Shown here one piece after another: positions 16,169 to 25,008 of a DNA stretch of 64,000 nt (position 1 is the stretch's first letter; each line of letters starts with the position of its first letter). The position numbers were made by a program, and so were the translations under genes. The stretch comes from Paenibacillus sp. 19GGS1-52 (GTDB taxonomy: Bacteria; Bacillota; Bacilli; Paenibacillales; Paenibacillaceae). The stretch spans positions 2,046,001-2,110,000 of the forward strand of contig NZ_CP059724.1 of the NCBI RefSeq assembly GCF_022369515.1, read 5' to 3'. The notes beneath the pieces are model-generated. The model was not told where the DNA came from. It ran no database searches and saw only the letters and a program-made list of their open reading frames with translations.

Positions 16169-16969
16169 TTGGCTACATTGCAAATAAGCTTTTATTCGAA
16201 AAGTCTGAAAAGAGAAGTAACGTTTAATGCGTTAATGCCGGTTGATCAGCCTGAAGGAGTGGGACTTCCCGTATGGTCAGGACAACCTTTGAGGGCGCTC
16301 TATCTGCTGCACGGCTTCTCCGGGAGTCATAACGACTGGATGAACTTCTCACGGATCAGAGAGCTGGCGGACAGATATCAGGTTGCAGTCTTTATGCCTG
16401 CAGGCGAGAATCACTTCTATCTGGATGATGAGAACAGGGAAGTATACTTCGGTGAATATATCGGCAAAGAGCTGGTGGACTTCACGCGCAAGCTGTTCCC
16501 GTTGTCTGAGGCGCGCGGGGATACTTGGATTGGTGGTTTATCCATGGGAGGCTATGGAGCGATCCGCAACGGTCTGAAATATGCAGAACAATTCGGCCGC
16601 ATTATAGCCTTGTCATCGGCACTTATTCCATATAGTATTGCGAACATAGCCCCTGATCACAATGACGGGATCGGCAGCTATAAATACTACACTAGCGTAT
16701 TTGGCGATCTGAGCCGGCTGCTTGGCAGTGATAAAGACCCGGAGAAGCTTGTGCTTGATGTGAAGGCGAAGGGGCTAGTGCTGCCGAAGCTGTATATGGC
16801 TTGCGGGACAGAGGATTTCCTGCTGGACGTGAACCGGCGCTTTCATGGATTCCTTGAAGGGGAAAAGGCCGGACACCGGTATGAAGAAGGCCCGGGAGAA
16901 CACACCTGGCAATTCTGGGATGAGCATATTGAAGCTGCGTTGAAATGGGCAGTGGCGGATAGTAACTAA
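16169..16969 (+). CDS. Alpha/beta-hydrolase esterase (tributyrin esterase/esterase D type)
   Basis: A 266-residue serine esterase. LLHGFSGSHNDW (near residues 46-57) forms the oxyanion region, GLSMGGYGA (near 121-129) is the nucleophile elbow, and a catalytic Asp (CGTEDFLLD) and His (GEHTWQFWDEH) follow. There is no signal peptide, so it acts in the cytoplasm. TTG 16169 with AAGGAG at 16155-16160 is preferred to the GTG at 16160 inside that site. It is third in the pfkB operon and ends at a terminator. Inference: it removes acyl groups from imported plant-derived sugar esters. Confidence 0.78.
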   Translation: MATLQISFYSKSLKREVTFNALMPVDQPEGVGLPVWSGQPLRALYLLHGFSGSHNDWMNFSRIRELADRYQVAVFMPAGENHFYLDDENREVYFGEYIGKELVDFTRKLFPLSEARGDTWIGGLSMGGYGAIRNGLKYAEQFGRIIALSSALIPYSIANIAPDHNDGIGSYKYYTSVFGDLSRLLGSDKDPEKLVLDVKAKGLVLPKLYMACGTEDFLLDVNRRFHGFLEGEKAGHRYEEGPGEHTWQFWDEHIEAALKWAVADSN

Positions 16970-16991
16970 CTGAGAGTCAAATACAAGTACG

Positions 16992-17029
16992 CCCCTGGGC
17001 CTCTGATCCAAAATGGATCAGCTCAGGGG
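16992..17029 (+). terminator. Stem-loop after the esterase gene
   Basis: CCCCTG..GC (16992-17000) pairs with GC..CAGGGG (17021-17029), enclosing a second stem TGATCC/GGATCA. A short TTT follows. It separates the pfkB operon from the two-component genes. Confidence 0.65.
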
Positions 17030-17062
17030 TTTGCTGGATTCAGGGAAGGAAGATGTGGCAGC

Positions 17063-18766
17063 ATGATTCGGACAAACAGTATCGTGTTCAAGTTTTCGGT
17101 GCAGATGACAGTTATTCTTGCAATACTGCTGTCCATTCTTGTTCTGAGTAATATTTACTCTCTGGAGGTTGTACGGAGCAATGCACTAACAAGCTCGCAT
17201 AATACGCTTGCCATCTATCAGGCGAATATTCATAATAACTTCAATAATTTCTCCAAAGATTTAATCGAGGTGTTCGATAATAACATTGACATCGCAGTGA
17301 ATGAAGCCAACATGGATGAGAGCAACCGGTATTTCAAAGTACAGGAGCTCAAAAATAATCTGATGGCCAAAATGACAAATGATTATTCCAGCGATGGCAT
17401 GTTTATCAGACTTTCCGGTGAGCTCGTATTGGAACAATTTAGCAGCCGGATTCCATCCGGGGACAAGCTCGCTCTGATCGATTTCCTCAATACGCACAAG
17501 TTCAGCCCTGATCCGGCAAGTGAAAGTGATGAATGGAAGGTGTTCCAGATCGAGGGCGAATATTATTTGTTCAAGTATATTACCTATTCACAAGTCAGCT
17601 TTGGAACGCTGGTCAAAGCTGATGCCTTGTTATCGATGGTAAACAGGGGCAGTAGCGATCAGAACCGGTATGTACTCAGCAATACCGAAGGGATGATTCT
17701 ATCTGCCAGTAATATGGTCCTTAAAGAGACGGACACCACATTGGACAGCATAACCAAAGAGTATCAGCGGAACTTTCTGATCATTTCCGAACCGATAGGA
17801 GAGTTTGGCCAGATCACCAATATGGTTGCCAAGGGCGGCCTGTTCTCGGGATTGAAGCTTATTCAGTGGGGCATTGCCTTATTAGCGGTTCTTTCGGCCA
17901 TCGTTGTCCCGCTCGTGCTGAGGTTCTTAACAAGGGATGTGCTGAAGCCGATCCTTGAGCTGGTGAAGGCGGCCAAAGTGGTTGAGAAGGGCCAGCTGGA
18001 GTATCAGGTTCCTCAGGGTGCACCGTACTCCCTGGAGTTTATGAAGCTGTTCCATGCGCTTGAATCCATGGTTAGTGAAATCAAGGATTTGAAGATTCAA
18101 TCCTATGAAGAACAGATCGAAATAAACCGCGCAGAAATCAAATATCTGCAGATGCAAATTAGACCCCATTTTTTTCTGAATGCGATCTCGACGATCACCA
18201 GCTTGTCCTATCAGAATAAGAACGATGAAATCCGGCAACTGATTCAATGTCTGTCCGAACACCTGCGCTACATGTTTAAGGGAGGGCTGGCCTCGGTTAC
18301 CATGGAGGAGGAGATCAGGCATACCGAAAACTATATCCGGATGCAAGAAATCCGCTATCCCGACCAGGTCTTCTTCATGACAGAGATCAAGGATGAAGCC
18401 CGGCAGGTGCCCATTCCGCAATTCATGATCCAGACCTTCGTTGAGAATACGTTCAAGCACGCGATGTTCGCCAAAGAGATGATGTCCATCTTCATCCGTG
18501 TCCGGACAGAGACAAGGGAAGGAATCCTTTACGTCAAGATTGTCATTGAGGACAATGGAGGAGGCTTCTCTCCGGAATGGCTAAGCCAAGCAGAGGACGA
18601 AGAGGTATCGGAGGATGGGAGCAAGGTCGGCATTGCCAATATTCGCAAAACCCTCCAGCTGCTCTACAAACGTGATGATCTGCTTAAGCTGTCCAATGCA
18701 GAGAATTCTGGTGCAAGGGTGGAGATGTGGATACCCGTGAAAGAATCCGGACAGCCAATATTGTAG
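17063..18766 (+). CDS. YesM-type sensor histidine kinase
   Basis: A 567-residue membrane kinase: N-terminal transmembrane helix (about 12-32), a large extracytoplasmic sensing domain, second helix (about 272-292), HAMP, then the His_kinase box IRPHFFLNAIS with phospho-acceptor His and a HATPase_c domain (NTFKHAMF N-box, EDNGGGF, VGIANIRK). YesM kinases pair with REC-AraC regulators and sense extracellular sugars, often together with a solute-binding protein. The stop overlaps the AGGAGG of the response regulator. Context implies control of the adjacent importer genes. Confidence 0.9.
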   Translation: MIRTNSIVFKFSVQMTVILAILLSILVLSNIYSLEVVRSNALTSSHNTLAIYQANIHNNFNNFSKDLIEVFDNNIDIAVNEANMDESNRYFKVQELKNNLMAKMTNDYSSDGMFIRLSGELVLEQFSSRIPSGDKLALIDFLNTHKFSPDPASESDEWKVFQIEGEYYLFKYITYSQVSFGTLVKADALLSMVNRGSSDQNRYVLSNTEGMILSASNMVLKETDTTLDSITKEYQRNFLIISEPIGEFGQITNMVAKGGLFSGLKLIQWGIALLAVLSAIVVPLVLRFLTRDVLKPILELVKAAKVVEKGQLEYQVPQGAPYSLEFMKLFHALESMVSEIKDLKIQSYEEQIEINRAEIKYLQMQIRPHFFLNAISTITSLSYQNKNDEIRQLIQCLSEHLRYMFKGGLASVTMEEEIRHTENYIRMQEIRYPDQVFFMTEIKDEARQVPIPQFMIQTFVENTFKHAMFAKEMMSIFIRVRTETREGILYVKIVIEDNGGGFSPEWLSQAEDEEVSEDGSKVGIANIRKTLQLLYKRDDLLKLSNAENSGARVEMWIPVKESGQPIL

Positions 18767-18776
18767 GAGGGATAAT

Positions 18777-20372
18777 ATGCGTTGTATGTTGATTGATGAT
18801 GATATACCTACGGTTGAAGCCCTGCGCGGTATTGTAAACTGGGATGAATTTGGAATTACCGAAGTGCAGACCGCTCATAATATACAGGATGCAAAACAAC
18901 TATTCGATAGCGGCGAGCCCGATTTGATCATATGTGATATTGAAATGCCCAGAGGCTCCGGGATCGATATGATTCAGTGGACGAGAGAGCGGCAGTACGA
19001 AGGGGGCTTTATTTTTTTGACCTGTCATGAGAGCTTCAGCTTCGCTTCCAAGGCGATCTCATACAATGCGGATTCTTATCTGGTCAAGCCCCTGGACAAG
19101 CAGGAGCTGGAAGCGGCACTGCGGAAGTCCATTGAGCTGCTTAAGAAGAAAATAATGATGGGTGAATACAGCAAGCTGGGGCTGGCATGGCTGAAGAACA
19201 AAGATCTGGTGGAAAGAGGATTCTGGAGTGATGTGCTGACAGCTGCAATCTCCCCCCGAATGCAGCTTATTCAAAGTGAAATGCAGAAACGGGAGTTAGC
19301 CTTGTCTGTCCATACGGACTATCAGCTTCTTCTCGTAAGTGTTCCGCGTTCCCAGATTGAGAGAGTGTGGGATGAGAGCATCTTTCATTACGCGCTCTCT
19401 AACCTGATTTCTGAAATTCTCATCAGCCGGGTGAGTTTAGGCCGGATTATTGCTTATCAGGCTGATAATGTGTTCTATAATGCGATCCTTATCGAGAGTG
19501 GAGCCGATATGAAATGGCTGCAGGATAGCGCAGAGCATATTATTCAGATGTGCAGGCAATATTTGAAGTGCACGGCTACCTGCTATTTCAGTGAGAAAGC
19601 TGCGGTCTCAGGACTCTCGCAGATCAAAGCAGAGCTGGAGCAGTTGGATGAGTCCAACATCATCTTCAGAGGCAAAGTGCATGATCAGAACGAGCCCTTC
19701 CATTATGATACTTCGGAACGCTTTACCCTTGATATTGAGCTGTTCACCCTGTTATTCGTCCAGAAGGAGAAGGCCCAGATTGTGAATCGGCTGAAGAAAG
19801 AGCTGGAATTGCTGACAAGCTTGAATAAGCTGGATTCAACGACCCTTCATTCGATCCGGGAGGACTTCCTTCAGGTGGTCTATTCCCTGCTCTCGCGGCA
19901 GCATATCCAGGCGCACCGGCTCTTTGCCGATGAGGTCAGCCAGCAATTGGCCCAGAATGCCGAGAGCAGTGTGTTCGACTTCATGAAATGGGCTCAGGCG
20001 CTTACGGACAAAACGGTGGATTCGATCAAGCAAGTGCTGCAGTCCGAGGGGGTAGTCGAGCGGGCGAAGCGGTATATCCATGACAATTACGCGCAAGACC
20101 TCAGTCGTGAGGATGTTGCTGCAAGTGTATATCTGACAGCGGATTATCTGGCCAAGATCTTCAAGAATGAGACGGGTCAGACGGTCAAGGAGTATCTGAA
20201 CGAGTGCCGGATCCGAGCGGCGAAGCAAATGCTTATTGAGAGTACGACCAGCATAGGGGATATTGCCATGGACACTGGTTTTGATACGATTTCTTATTTC
20301 TCCACCGTATTCAAGAAGCTGACAGGAGAGACACCGATAGCCTATCGTTCCAAGCACAGAACCGTCAGATAG
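18777..20372 (+). CDS. REC-AraC response regulator (YesN type)
   Basis: A 531-residue regulator. The receiver domain has acidic residues in IDDDIP, phospho-Asp in ICDIEMPRGSG, Thr in FLTCHES and Lys in YLVKPLDK. A long middle region follows and an AraC HTH pair occupies the last 100 residues (FKNETGQTVKEYLNECRI; SYFSTVFKKLTGETPIAYR). It starts 10 nt after the kinase. A terminator follows at 20377, so the importer genes have their own promoter, which this protein probably activates. Confidence 0.9.
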   Translation: MRCMLIDDDIPTVEALRGIVNWDEFGITEVQTAHNIQDAKQLFDSGEPDLIICDIEMPRGSGIDMIQWTRERQYEGGFIFLTCHESFSFASKAISYNADSYLVKPLDKQELEAALRKSIELLKKKIMMGEYSKLGLAWLKNKDLVERGFWSDVLTAAISPRMQLIQSEMQKRELALSVHTDYQLLLVSVPRSQIERVWDESIFHYALSNLISEILISRVSLGRIIAYQADNVFYNAILIESGADMKWLQDSAEHIIQMCRQYLKCTATCYFSEKAAVSGLSQIKAELEQLDESNIIFRGKVHDQNEPFHYDTSERFTLDIELFTLLFVQKEKAQIVNRLKKELELLTSLNKLDSTTLHSIREDFLQVVYSLLSRQHIQAHRLFADEVSQQLAQNAESSVFDFMKWAQALTDKTVDSIKQVLQSEGVVERAKRYIHDNYAQDLSREDVAASVYLTADYLAKIFKNETGQTVKEYLNECRIRAAKQMLIESTTSIGDIAMDTGFDTISYFSTVFKKLTGETPIAYRSKHRTVR

Positions 20373-20376
20373 CACA

Positions 20377-20409
20377 AAGCTCCGCTTGTCCCGCCGGGAA
20401 GCGGAGCTT
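20377..20409. terminator. Terminator after the response regulator
   Basis: AAGCTCCGCTT (20377-20387) pairs perfectly with AAGCGGAGCTT (20399-20409) across an 11-nt loop. The T-run is poor (CTTGCTG), so read-through into the importer operon is possible. Confidence 0.7.
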
Positions 20410-20514
20410 CTTGCTGCAGTACGGTTTTTCATAAAAATAGCCCGTCTTTTTGAAAGCCCGCACTCCTCCAAAGAAGTACAATGAAAGCGAAAACAACGAA
20501 CAGGAGGCATTATT

Positions 20515-22056
20515 ATGACAAGTAAAAAGGGGTTAGGTACACTGCTGTTGTCTACGGTATTATGCGGTTCACTGCTCTCGGCCTGCGGCAGCAATTCGAA
20601 TACATCTAGTTCAGATTCCGGGAATACGGCCGCCGATGCCAAAGTTGCTGAAATTGTCTTCGCCCTCCCGTCTTTCAACCGGATTCCGGATGATCTGAGC
20701 AAGGTGACGAACGCGATCAATGCAATTACAACCAAGAAGATCGGGGTGAAGGTGGACTTCCGCCTGTATGGTCCGGCTGATTATGCCCAGAAGGTTAATC
20801 TGGCGCTCCAGAGCGGTGAGAAAATGGATATCTTCACCACTCTGGGGCAATTCTCCAACTATGTGTCCAAAAGTCAGATCGCTCCGCTCGAAGACATTCT
20901 TCCTGAATATGGTAAAGAGATGACGGCAATTCTGGATAAGGATTTTGGAGCGAATATCCTCAAAACCACAACGATGGATGGACATATCTATGGTATTCCG
21001 GTGAATAAAGGGATGGCTCTACCTACAAATATTATCTACAATGCGGATATGCTGGCAGAGGCCGGTATTTCGGCAGAGCAAATTCAATCGGTGGAGGATC
21101 TGCCAGCTGTCTTCGCGGCCGTTAAGCAAAAGTCACCCGATGTGATTCCGTTTGGCCCGATTAATGTGAATCCAACGGATACGGGGCTCGTGAATCTGAT
21201 GAAAGGTGCGAGCAAGGTAGATTACCTGACCGATACAACCGGAGTCGGTGTCGTAATCGACGGCAGCGGCAAGGTCGTTAATTTCTATGAATCCGATGTG
21301 TTCAAGAAGGGGATTCAGATGATGAGAGAATGGTTCAATGCGGGGTATTTGCAGAAGGATACCGCAACAACGACGGTCAACGCAATGGAGATGGTATCTT
21401 CCGGACGCGGCTTCTCCTTCCTTGGAGGCTACAGCGGTATGGAGGTAGGTAAAACCCTGAGTGCGCAAGCCGGGAAAAATATTGAAACCAAACGAATTGC
21501 CCCGTTCTATTTCGATACAAGTGCCGTCAATGCCGTAACCTGGATGGTATCCAGTACCTCCAAAGAAACAGAAGCCTCTGTCAAGTTCCTGAACCTGCTC
21601 TATACGGATACGGATCTGATCAATACCATCCTCTTTGGGATTGAAGGTGAGGATTACCTGAAGGTGGATGAGCATCACGTGAAATTCCCGGAAGGCATGG
21701 ACGCCAATACCGTACCTTACACAGCCATGCTAAGTTCCGGAATCGTAGGCTCCGAGTCCCTGCAGTACCAGTTAGAGGGGACCAACTGGTCGGATGTTGA
21801 ACTGAAGCTGAAGGAAAACAAGGATACGGAAAGATCACCCTATTTCGGATTTATCTTTGATCAAAACCAGGTGAAGACGCAGATGAGTGCGGTGAATAAC
21901 GTCGTCAATCAATATTTGCCTGCACTTGTTAGTGGATCGGTAGACCCGGAGACGATTATTCCTAAATTCATTAATGCGCTGAAAGATGCAGGCGCTCAGG
22001 CGATCATAGACAGCAAGCAAGAACAATTGGATCAATGGCTTGCTGCACAACAATAA
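20515..22056 (+). CDS. Extracellular sugar-binding lipoprotein (CUT1 ABC importer)
   Basis: A 513-residue solute-binding protein. It opens with MTSKKG, a hydrophobic core and lipobox LSAC (Cys near residue 24), then a Ser/Asn-rich linker and a large two-lobed binding domain typical of the LplA/YtcQ type of family 1 proteins. AGGAGG lies 8 nt before the ATG. A stem-loop at 22072-22110 separates it from the permeases, a usual device to make more binding protein than permease. The substrate is unknown; oligosaccharides or plant glycosides are likely from the neighbouring phosphorylase and esterase. Confidence 0.88.
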   Translation: MTSKKGLGTLLLSTVLCGSLLSACGSNSNTSSSDSGNTAADAKVAEIVFALPSFNRIPDDLSKVTNAINAITTKKIGVKVDFRLYGPADYAQKVNLALQSGEKMDIFTTLGQFSNYVSKSQIAPLEDILPEYGKEMTAILDKDFGANILKTTTMDGHIYGIPVNKGMALPTNIIYNADMLAEAGISAEQIQSVEDLPAVFAAVKQKSPDVIPFGPINVNPTDTGLVNLMKGASKVDYLTDTTGVGVVIDGSGKVVNFYESDVFKKGIQMMREWFNAGYLQKDTATTTVNAMEMVSSGRGFSFLGGYSGMEVGKTLSAQAGKNIETKRIAPFYFDTSAVNAVTWMVSSTSKETEASVKFLNLLYTDTDLINTILFGIEGEDYLKVDEHHVKFPEGMDANTVPYTAMLSSGIVGSESLQYQLEGTNWSDVELKLKENKDTERSPYFGFIFDQNQVKTQMSAVNNVVNQYLPALVSGSVDPETIIPKFINALKDAGAQAIIDSKQEQLDQWLAAQQ

Positions 22057-22071
22057 TCATTTAAATGAACT

Positions 22072-22110
22072 TGCTGAAGGTAGAGCACATACAGAGGCCT
22101 ATCTTCAGCA
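22072..22110 (+). promoter_or_regulatory. Intercistronic stem-loop between binding protein and permease genes
   Basis: TGCTGAAGGTAG (22072-22083) pairs with CTATCTTCAGCA (22099-22110), 12 bp with one G-T pair and a 15-nt loop. No T-run follows and the permease ribosome-binding site begins about 3 nt later. Likely role: partial attenuation or stabilisation of the upstream mRNA segment. Confidence 0.6.
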
Positions 22111-22127
22111 ATGGAGGTGAATCCGGC

Positions 22128-23051
22128 ATGACAGCCAAACCTAAATCCAAGCCTCTCAAAAAAACACTCCCGTTATTGATTTTAGCTGCTCCGGGCTTAC
22201 TGTATTTTATCATTAACAGCTACTTCCCAATGTTCGGAGTGTTCATCGCTTTCAAGGATGTCAATTACGCGAAGGGCATCTTCGGCAGCGACTGGATTGG
22301 CCTGAAGAACTTTACCTTTCTGTTCCAGACCAGCGATGCCTGGATTATGACCAGAAATACACTACTCTACAACCTGGTCTTTATCGCGCTCGGGACGATT
22401 GTTTCGATCATCATTGCCATCCTGATGTCGGAGCTGCTGAGTAGAATGTACTCGAAGCTGTTCATGACGGGCCTGATTCTACCGAATCTGATCTCGATGG
22501 TTGTCCTTTCATTGCTTGTCTTCGCATTTCTGAATGCAGACAGCGGTTTTGTCAATCATTCGATTTTGCGGCCGCTCGGTATACCGGAGATCAACTGGTA
22601 TTCGGAGCCGAAGTATTGGCCCTATCTGCTGGTTCTGATCCAAATCTGGAAGACGGCAGGCTACGGCTCCATTATCTATTTCGCTTCTATTGCGGGGATC
22701 GACAAGAGCATCTATGAGTCCGCTAAAATTGATGGCGCCGGGAAGCTGAAGCAGATCCGTTTGATTACCTTGCCGCTGCTGAAGCCGACAATCATTGTAC
22801 TAGTGCTGATGTCCATGGGACGGATTTTCAATTCTGACTTCGGACTCTTCTATCAGGTTCCTATGAACTCTGGTGCGCTGTATAGCACGACACAAACGAT
22901 TGATACGTATGTCTACCGCGCCTTGATGCAGTTGAATGATATTGGAATGTCGGCAGCAGCCGGCTTGTATCAATCACTGGTCGGCTTTGCTCTTGTGGTC
23001 ACGGTCAATGCTATCGTCAAGAAAGTTAATCCAGAAAACGCATTGTTCTAG
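22128..23051 (+). CDS. ABC sugar permease (LplB type)
   Basis: A 307-residue inner-membrane permease with six predicted helices. The EAA motif for ATPase contact reads YESAKIDGAG near residue 203. ATG 22128 is chosen because ATGGAGG lies about 8 nt upstream; the frame's earlier start at 22065 lies in the hairpin. It forms the importer with the following permease and the 20515 lipoprotein. No ATPase gene is present in the operon. Confidence 0.88.
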   Translation: MTAKPKSKPLKKTLPLLILAAPGLLYFIINSYFPMFGVFIAFKDVNYAKGIFGSDWIGLKNFTFLFQTSDAWIMTRNTLLYNLVFIALGTIVSIIIAILMSELLSRMYSKLFMTGLILPNLISMVVLSLLVFAFLNADSGFVNHSILRPLGIPEINWYSEPKYWPYLLVLIQIWKTAGYGSIIYFASIAGIDKSIYESAKIDGAGKLKQIRLITLPLLKPTIIVLVLMSMGRIFNSDFGLFYQVPMNSGALYSTTQTIDTYVYRALMQLNDIGMSAAAGLYQSLVGFALVVTVNAIVKKVNPENALF

Positions 23052-23063
23052 GAGGAAATGCTT

Positions 23064-23957
23064 ATGATACAAACAAGAGGAGAACGAACGTTTACTGTGT
23101 TTTCTGCGGTCGTGATGATCCTGCTGACGATTTTTGCCTTTTTACCTTTCCTTCTGATTGTGATTGCATCGTTCACGGATGAAACGACTTTGATCCGAAA
23201 CGGATACAGCTTTTTCCCGGAGCATACCAGTCTTGAAGCCTACCTGTATATCAAATCCGCAGCATACACTTTCGTCAGAGCTTATGGGGTCTCATTTGCC
23301 GTTACCATACTGGGAACCGGATTTGGGCTGCTGATAACAAGCATGCTTGCTTATCCCATGTCCCGAAGAGATTTCAAATACCATAATGTGCTGGCGTTTA
23401 TCGTTTTTTTCACCATGCTGTTCAGCGGGGGTATCGTGCCTTCGTATATTATGTGGACGCAATATTTCCATATTAAGAATACCCTGCTTGCGCTGATTCT
23501 TCCGAACCTGCTGTCCAATGGCTTCAATGTGCTGCTGGTACGGAATTACTTTAAAAATAATGTCCCGCTGGAAATTATCGAAGCTGCCCAGATCGACGGC
23601 GCGTCAGAGCTGCGGACCTTCTTCCGGATTATGCTTCCCTTGTCCATGCCGGTGATGGCAACCGTGGGTATGTTTATGGGACTCGCTTACTGGAACGACT
23701 GGATCAATGCGCTGTATTTCGTGTCGAAGCCGCAATTATACGGGATTCAAAATCTGCTGATGCAGCTGATGAGCAACATTCAATTCCTGAATTCAGGTCA
23801 GGCCAGCAGTGTGCTCGGGGCAGAGGCCGTACAGCTGCCAAGCACAGCCGTACGGATGGCTATGGCGGTTCTGGGTATTGTGCCTGTACTGTTGGTATTG
23901 CCCTTTATGCAGAAATATTTGACCCGCGGCGTTGTGATTGGTGCAGTTAAAGGCTGA
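23064..23957 (+). CDS. ABC sugar permease (YtcP/LplC type)
   Basis: A 297-residue six-helix permease, partner of the preceding gene. The EAA motif reads EAAQIDGASELR, and the C-terminus ends YLTRGVVIGAVKG, the usual end of this family. Two ATG codons lie close together; 23064 has AGGAGG at the better distance (8 nt). Spacing to the upstream permease is 12 nt and to the next gene 28 nt. Confidence 0.88.
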   Translation: MIQTRGERTFTVFSAVVMILLTIFAFLPFLLIVIASFTDETTLIRNGYSFFPEHTSLEAYLYIKSAAYTFVRAYGVSFAVTILGTGFGLLITSMLAYPMSRRDFKYHNVLAFIVFFTMLFSGGIVPSYIMWTQYFHIKNTLLALILPNLLSNGFNVLLVRNYFKNNVPLEIIEAAQIDGASELRTFFRIMLPLSMPVMATVGMFMGLAYWNDWINALYFVSKPQLYGIQNLLMQLMSNIQFLNSGQASSVLGAEAVQLPSTAVRMAMAVLGIVPVLLVLPFMQKYLTRGVVIGAVKG

Positions 23958-23985
23958 GGACAGAGATGAAAAGGAGAACGAGCTT

Positions 23986-24792
23986 ATGAAGGTACAGGAG
24001 GTTATTGACAGGATTCTGCTTGATTGCTGCGGCGGCCGCAAGCTGGAGCAGACCTGTGATGTGTTTGCGAGCGGCGATGAGGACGTGGAAGTAACAGGAA
24101 TCGTAACTACGTTTATGGCGACTGTTGATGTTATTCAGGAAGCGATCTCTCTCAACGCAAACCTGATTATTACTCATGAGCCCACTTATTATACCGGAAT
24201 GGACACGCTGGACTGGCTTCAGGAGGACCCCGTGTATCTGGCCAAACGTCAATTGATTGAGGCGCACGGGATTGCGATTTGGAGATTCCATGATCATATG
24301 CATCTGGCGGACACGGACAAAATCTATGACGGTCTGCTCAAGGAGCTGGAATGGGAGGACAAGAAACTCGAAGGGGAAGATTCCTGGGGGTATCAGATCG
24401 AAGAGACAACTGTCGGAGCACTGGCAGGCTTCCTGAAGCAGAGACTTGGCATGGAGGTCATTCAGATCGTGGGCAAACCGGAGGCCTCTTGCTCCCGCAT
24501 AGGGATATTGGTCGGAGGCGGAAGCCTTGGGCTGGGCAGGGAACAAATGCCCATGGAGCTTATGCAGGAAAAGACTCTGGACGTGATGATTTGCGGTGAT
24601 ATTACGGAGTGGACGTTATGCGCTTACGTGAATGATGCCTCCATGCTCGGTTTGAACAAGGCGATGATTGTGATTGGCCATGAACGGTCCGAGGAATGGG
24701 GCATGAAGTATATGGCCGAATGGTTAGCGCCGATTGTGGACGGGCTCCCGGTTACGTTTGTCGATGCGAAGGAGCCATTTGTATATCTGTAA
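23986..24792 (+). CDS. Nif3-like dinuclear metal-centre protein
   Basis: A 268-residue member of the NIF3/YbgI/YqfO family. The opening VQEVIDRIL, the ITTHEP-like metal-binding box LIITHEPTYY (near 62-71), HDHMH (near 103-107) and C-terminal IVIGHERSEEWG with His are present. Family members bind two metal ions and form toroidal hexamers; the biochemical role is unsettled (GTP cyclohydrolase-like or phosphoesterase activities proposed). ATG 23986 follows AAGGAG. It is the last gene of the importer operon and ends before a terminator, an unusual neighbour for a sugar importer. Confidence 0.82.
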   Translation: MKVQEVIDRILLDCCGGRKLEQTCDVFASGDEDVEVTGIVTTFMATVDVIQEAISLNANLIITHEPTYYTGMDTLDWLQEDPVYLAKRQLIEAHGIAIWRFHDHMHLADTDKIYDGLLKELEWEDKKLEGEDSWGYQIEETTVGALAGFLKQRLGMEVIQIVGKPEASCSRIGILVGGGSLGLGREQMPMELMQEKTLDVMICGDITEWTLCAYVNDASMLGLNKAMIVIGHERSEEWGMKYMAEWLAPIVDGLPVTFVDAKEPFVYL

Positions 24793-24850
24793 GTTATTCG
24801 TAAGTCTTAGGGTAGAAGTAGAGAATGATGAGATAAAAGGGAAACAATAT

Positions 24851-24895
24851 GCGGCAGTCTAGGGATATTTTCAGTCCCGGGCTGCCGCTTTTTCC
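24851..24895 (+). terminator. Rho-independent terminator after the Nif3-like gene
   Basis: GCGGCAG (24851-24857) pairs with CTGCCGC (24882-24888), with an inner GGGA/TCCC pairing, and TTTTT follows. The rest of 24793-25008 is non-coding and separates this operon from the convergent SDR gene. Confidence 0.85.
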
Positions 24896-25008
24896 TATTG
24901 AAGAACGTAATTTTCTTGTAAGTGCTCCATAGTCGAGACGATAGACGAAAACTTGAATATTCGATAGTAAGTAATCAACGGTAATTTCTAATTTTTTTTC
25001 TTTTGAGT

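Noticed and set aside
24851..24895. Riboswitch in the 24793-25008 gap
   Set aside because: The only structure is a simple hairpin with T-run at the 3' ends of convergent genes; no aptamer-like conserved core.
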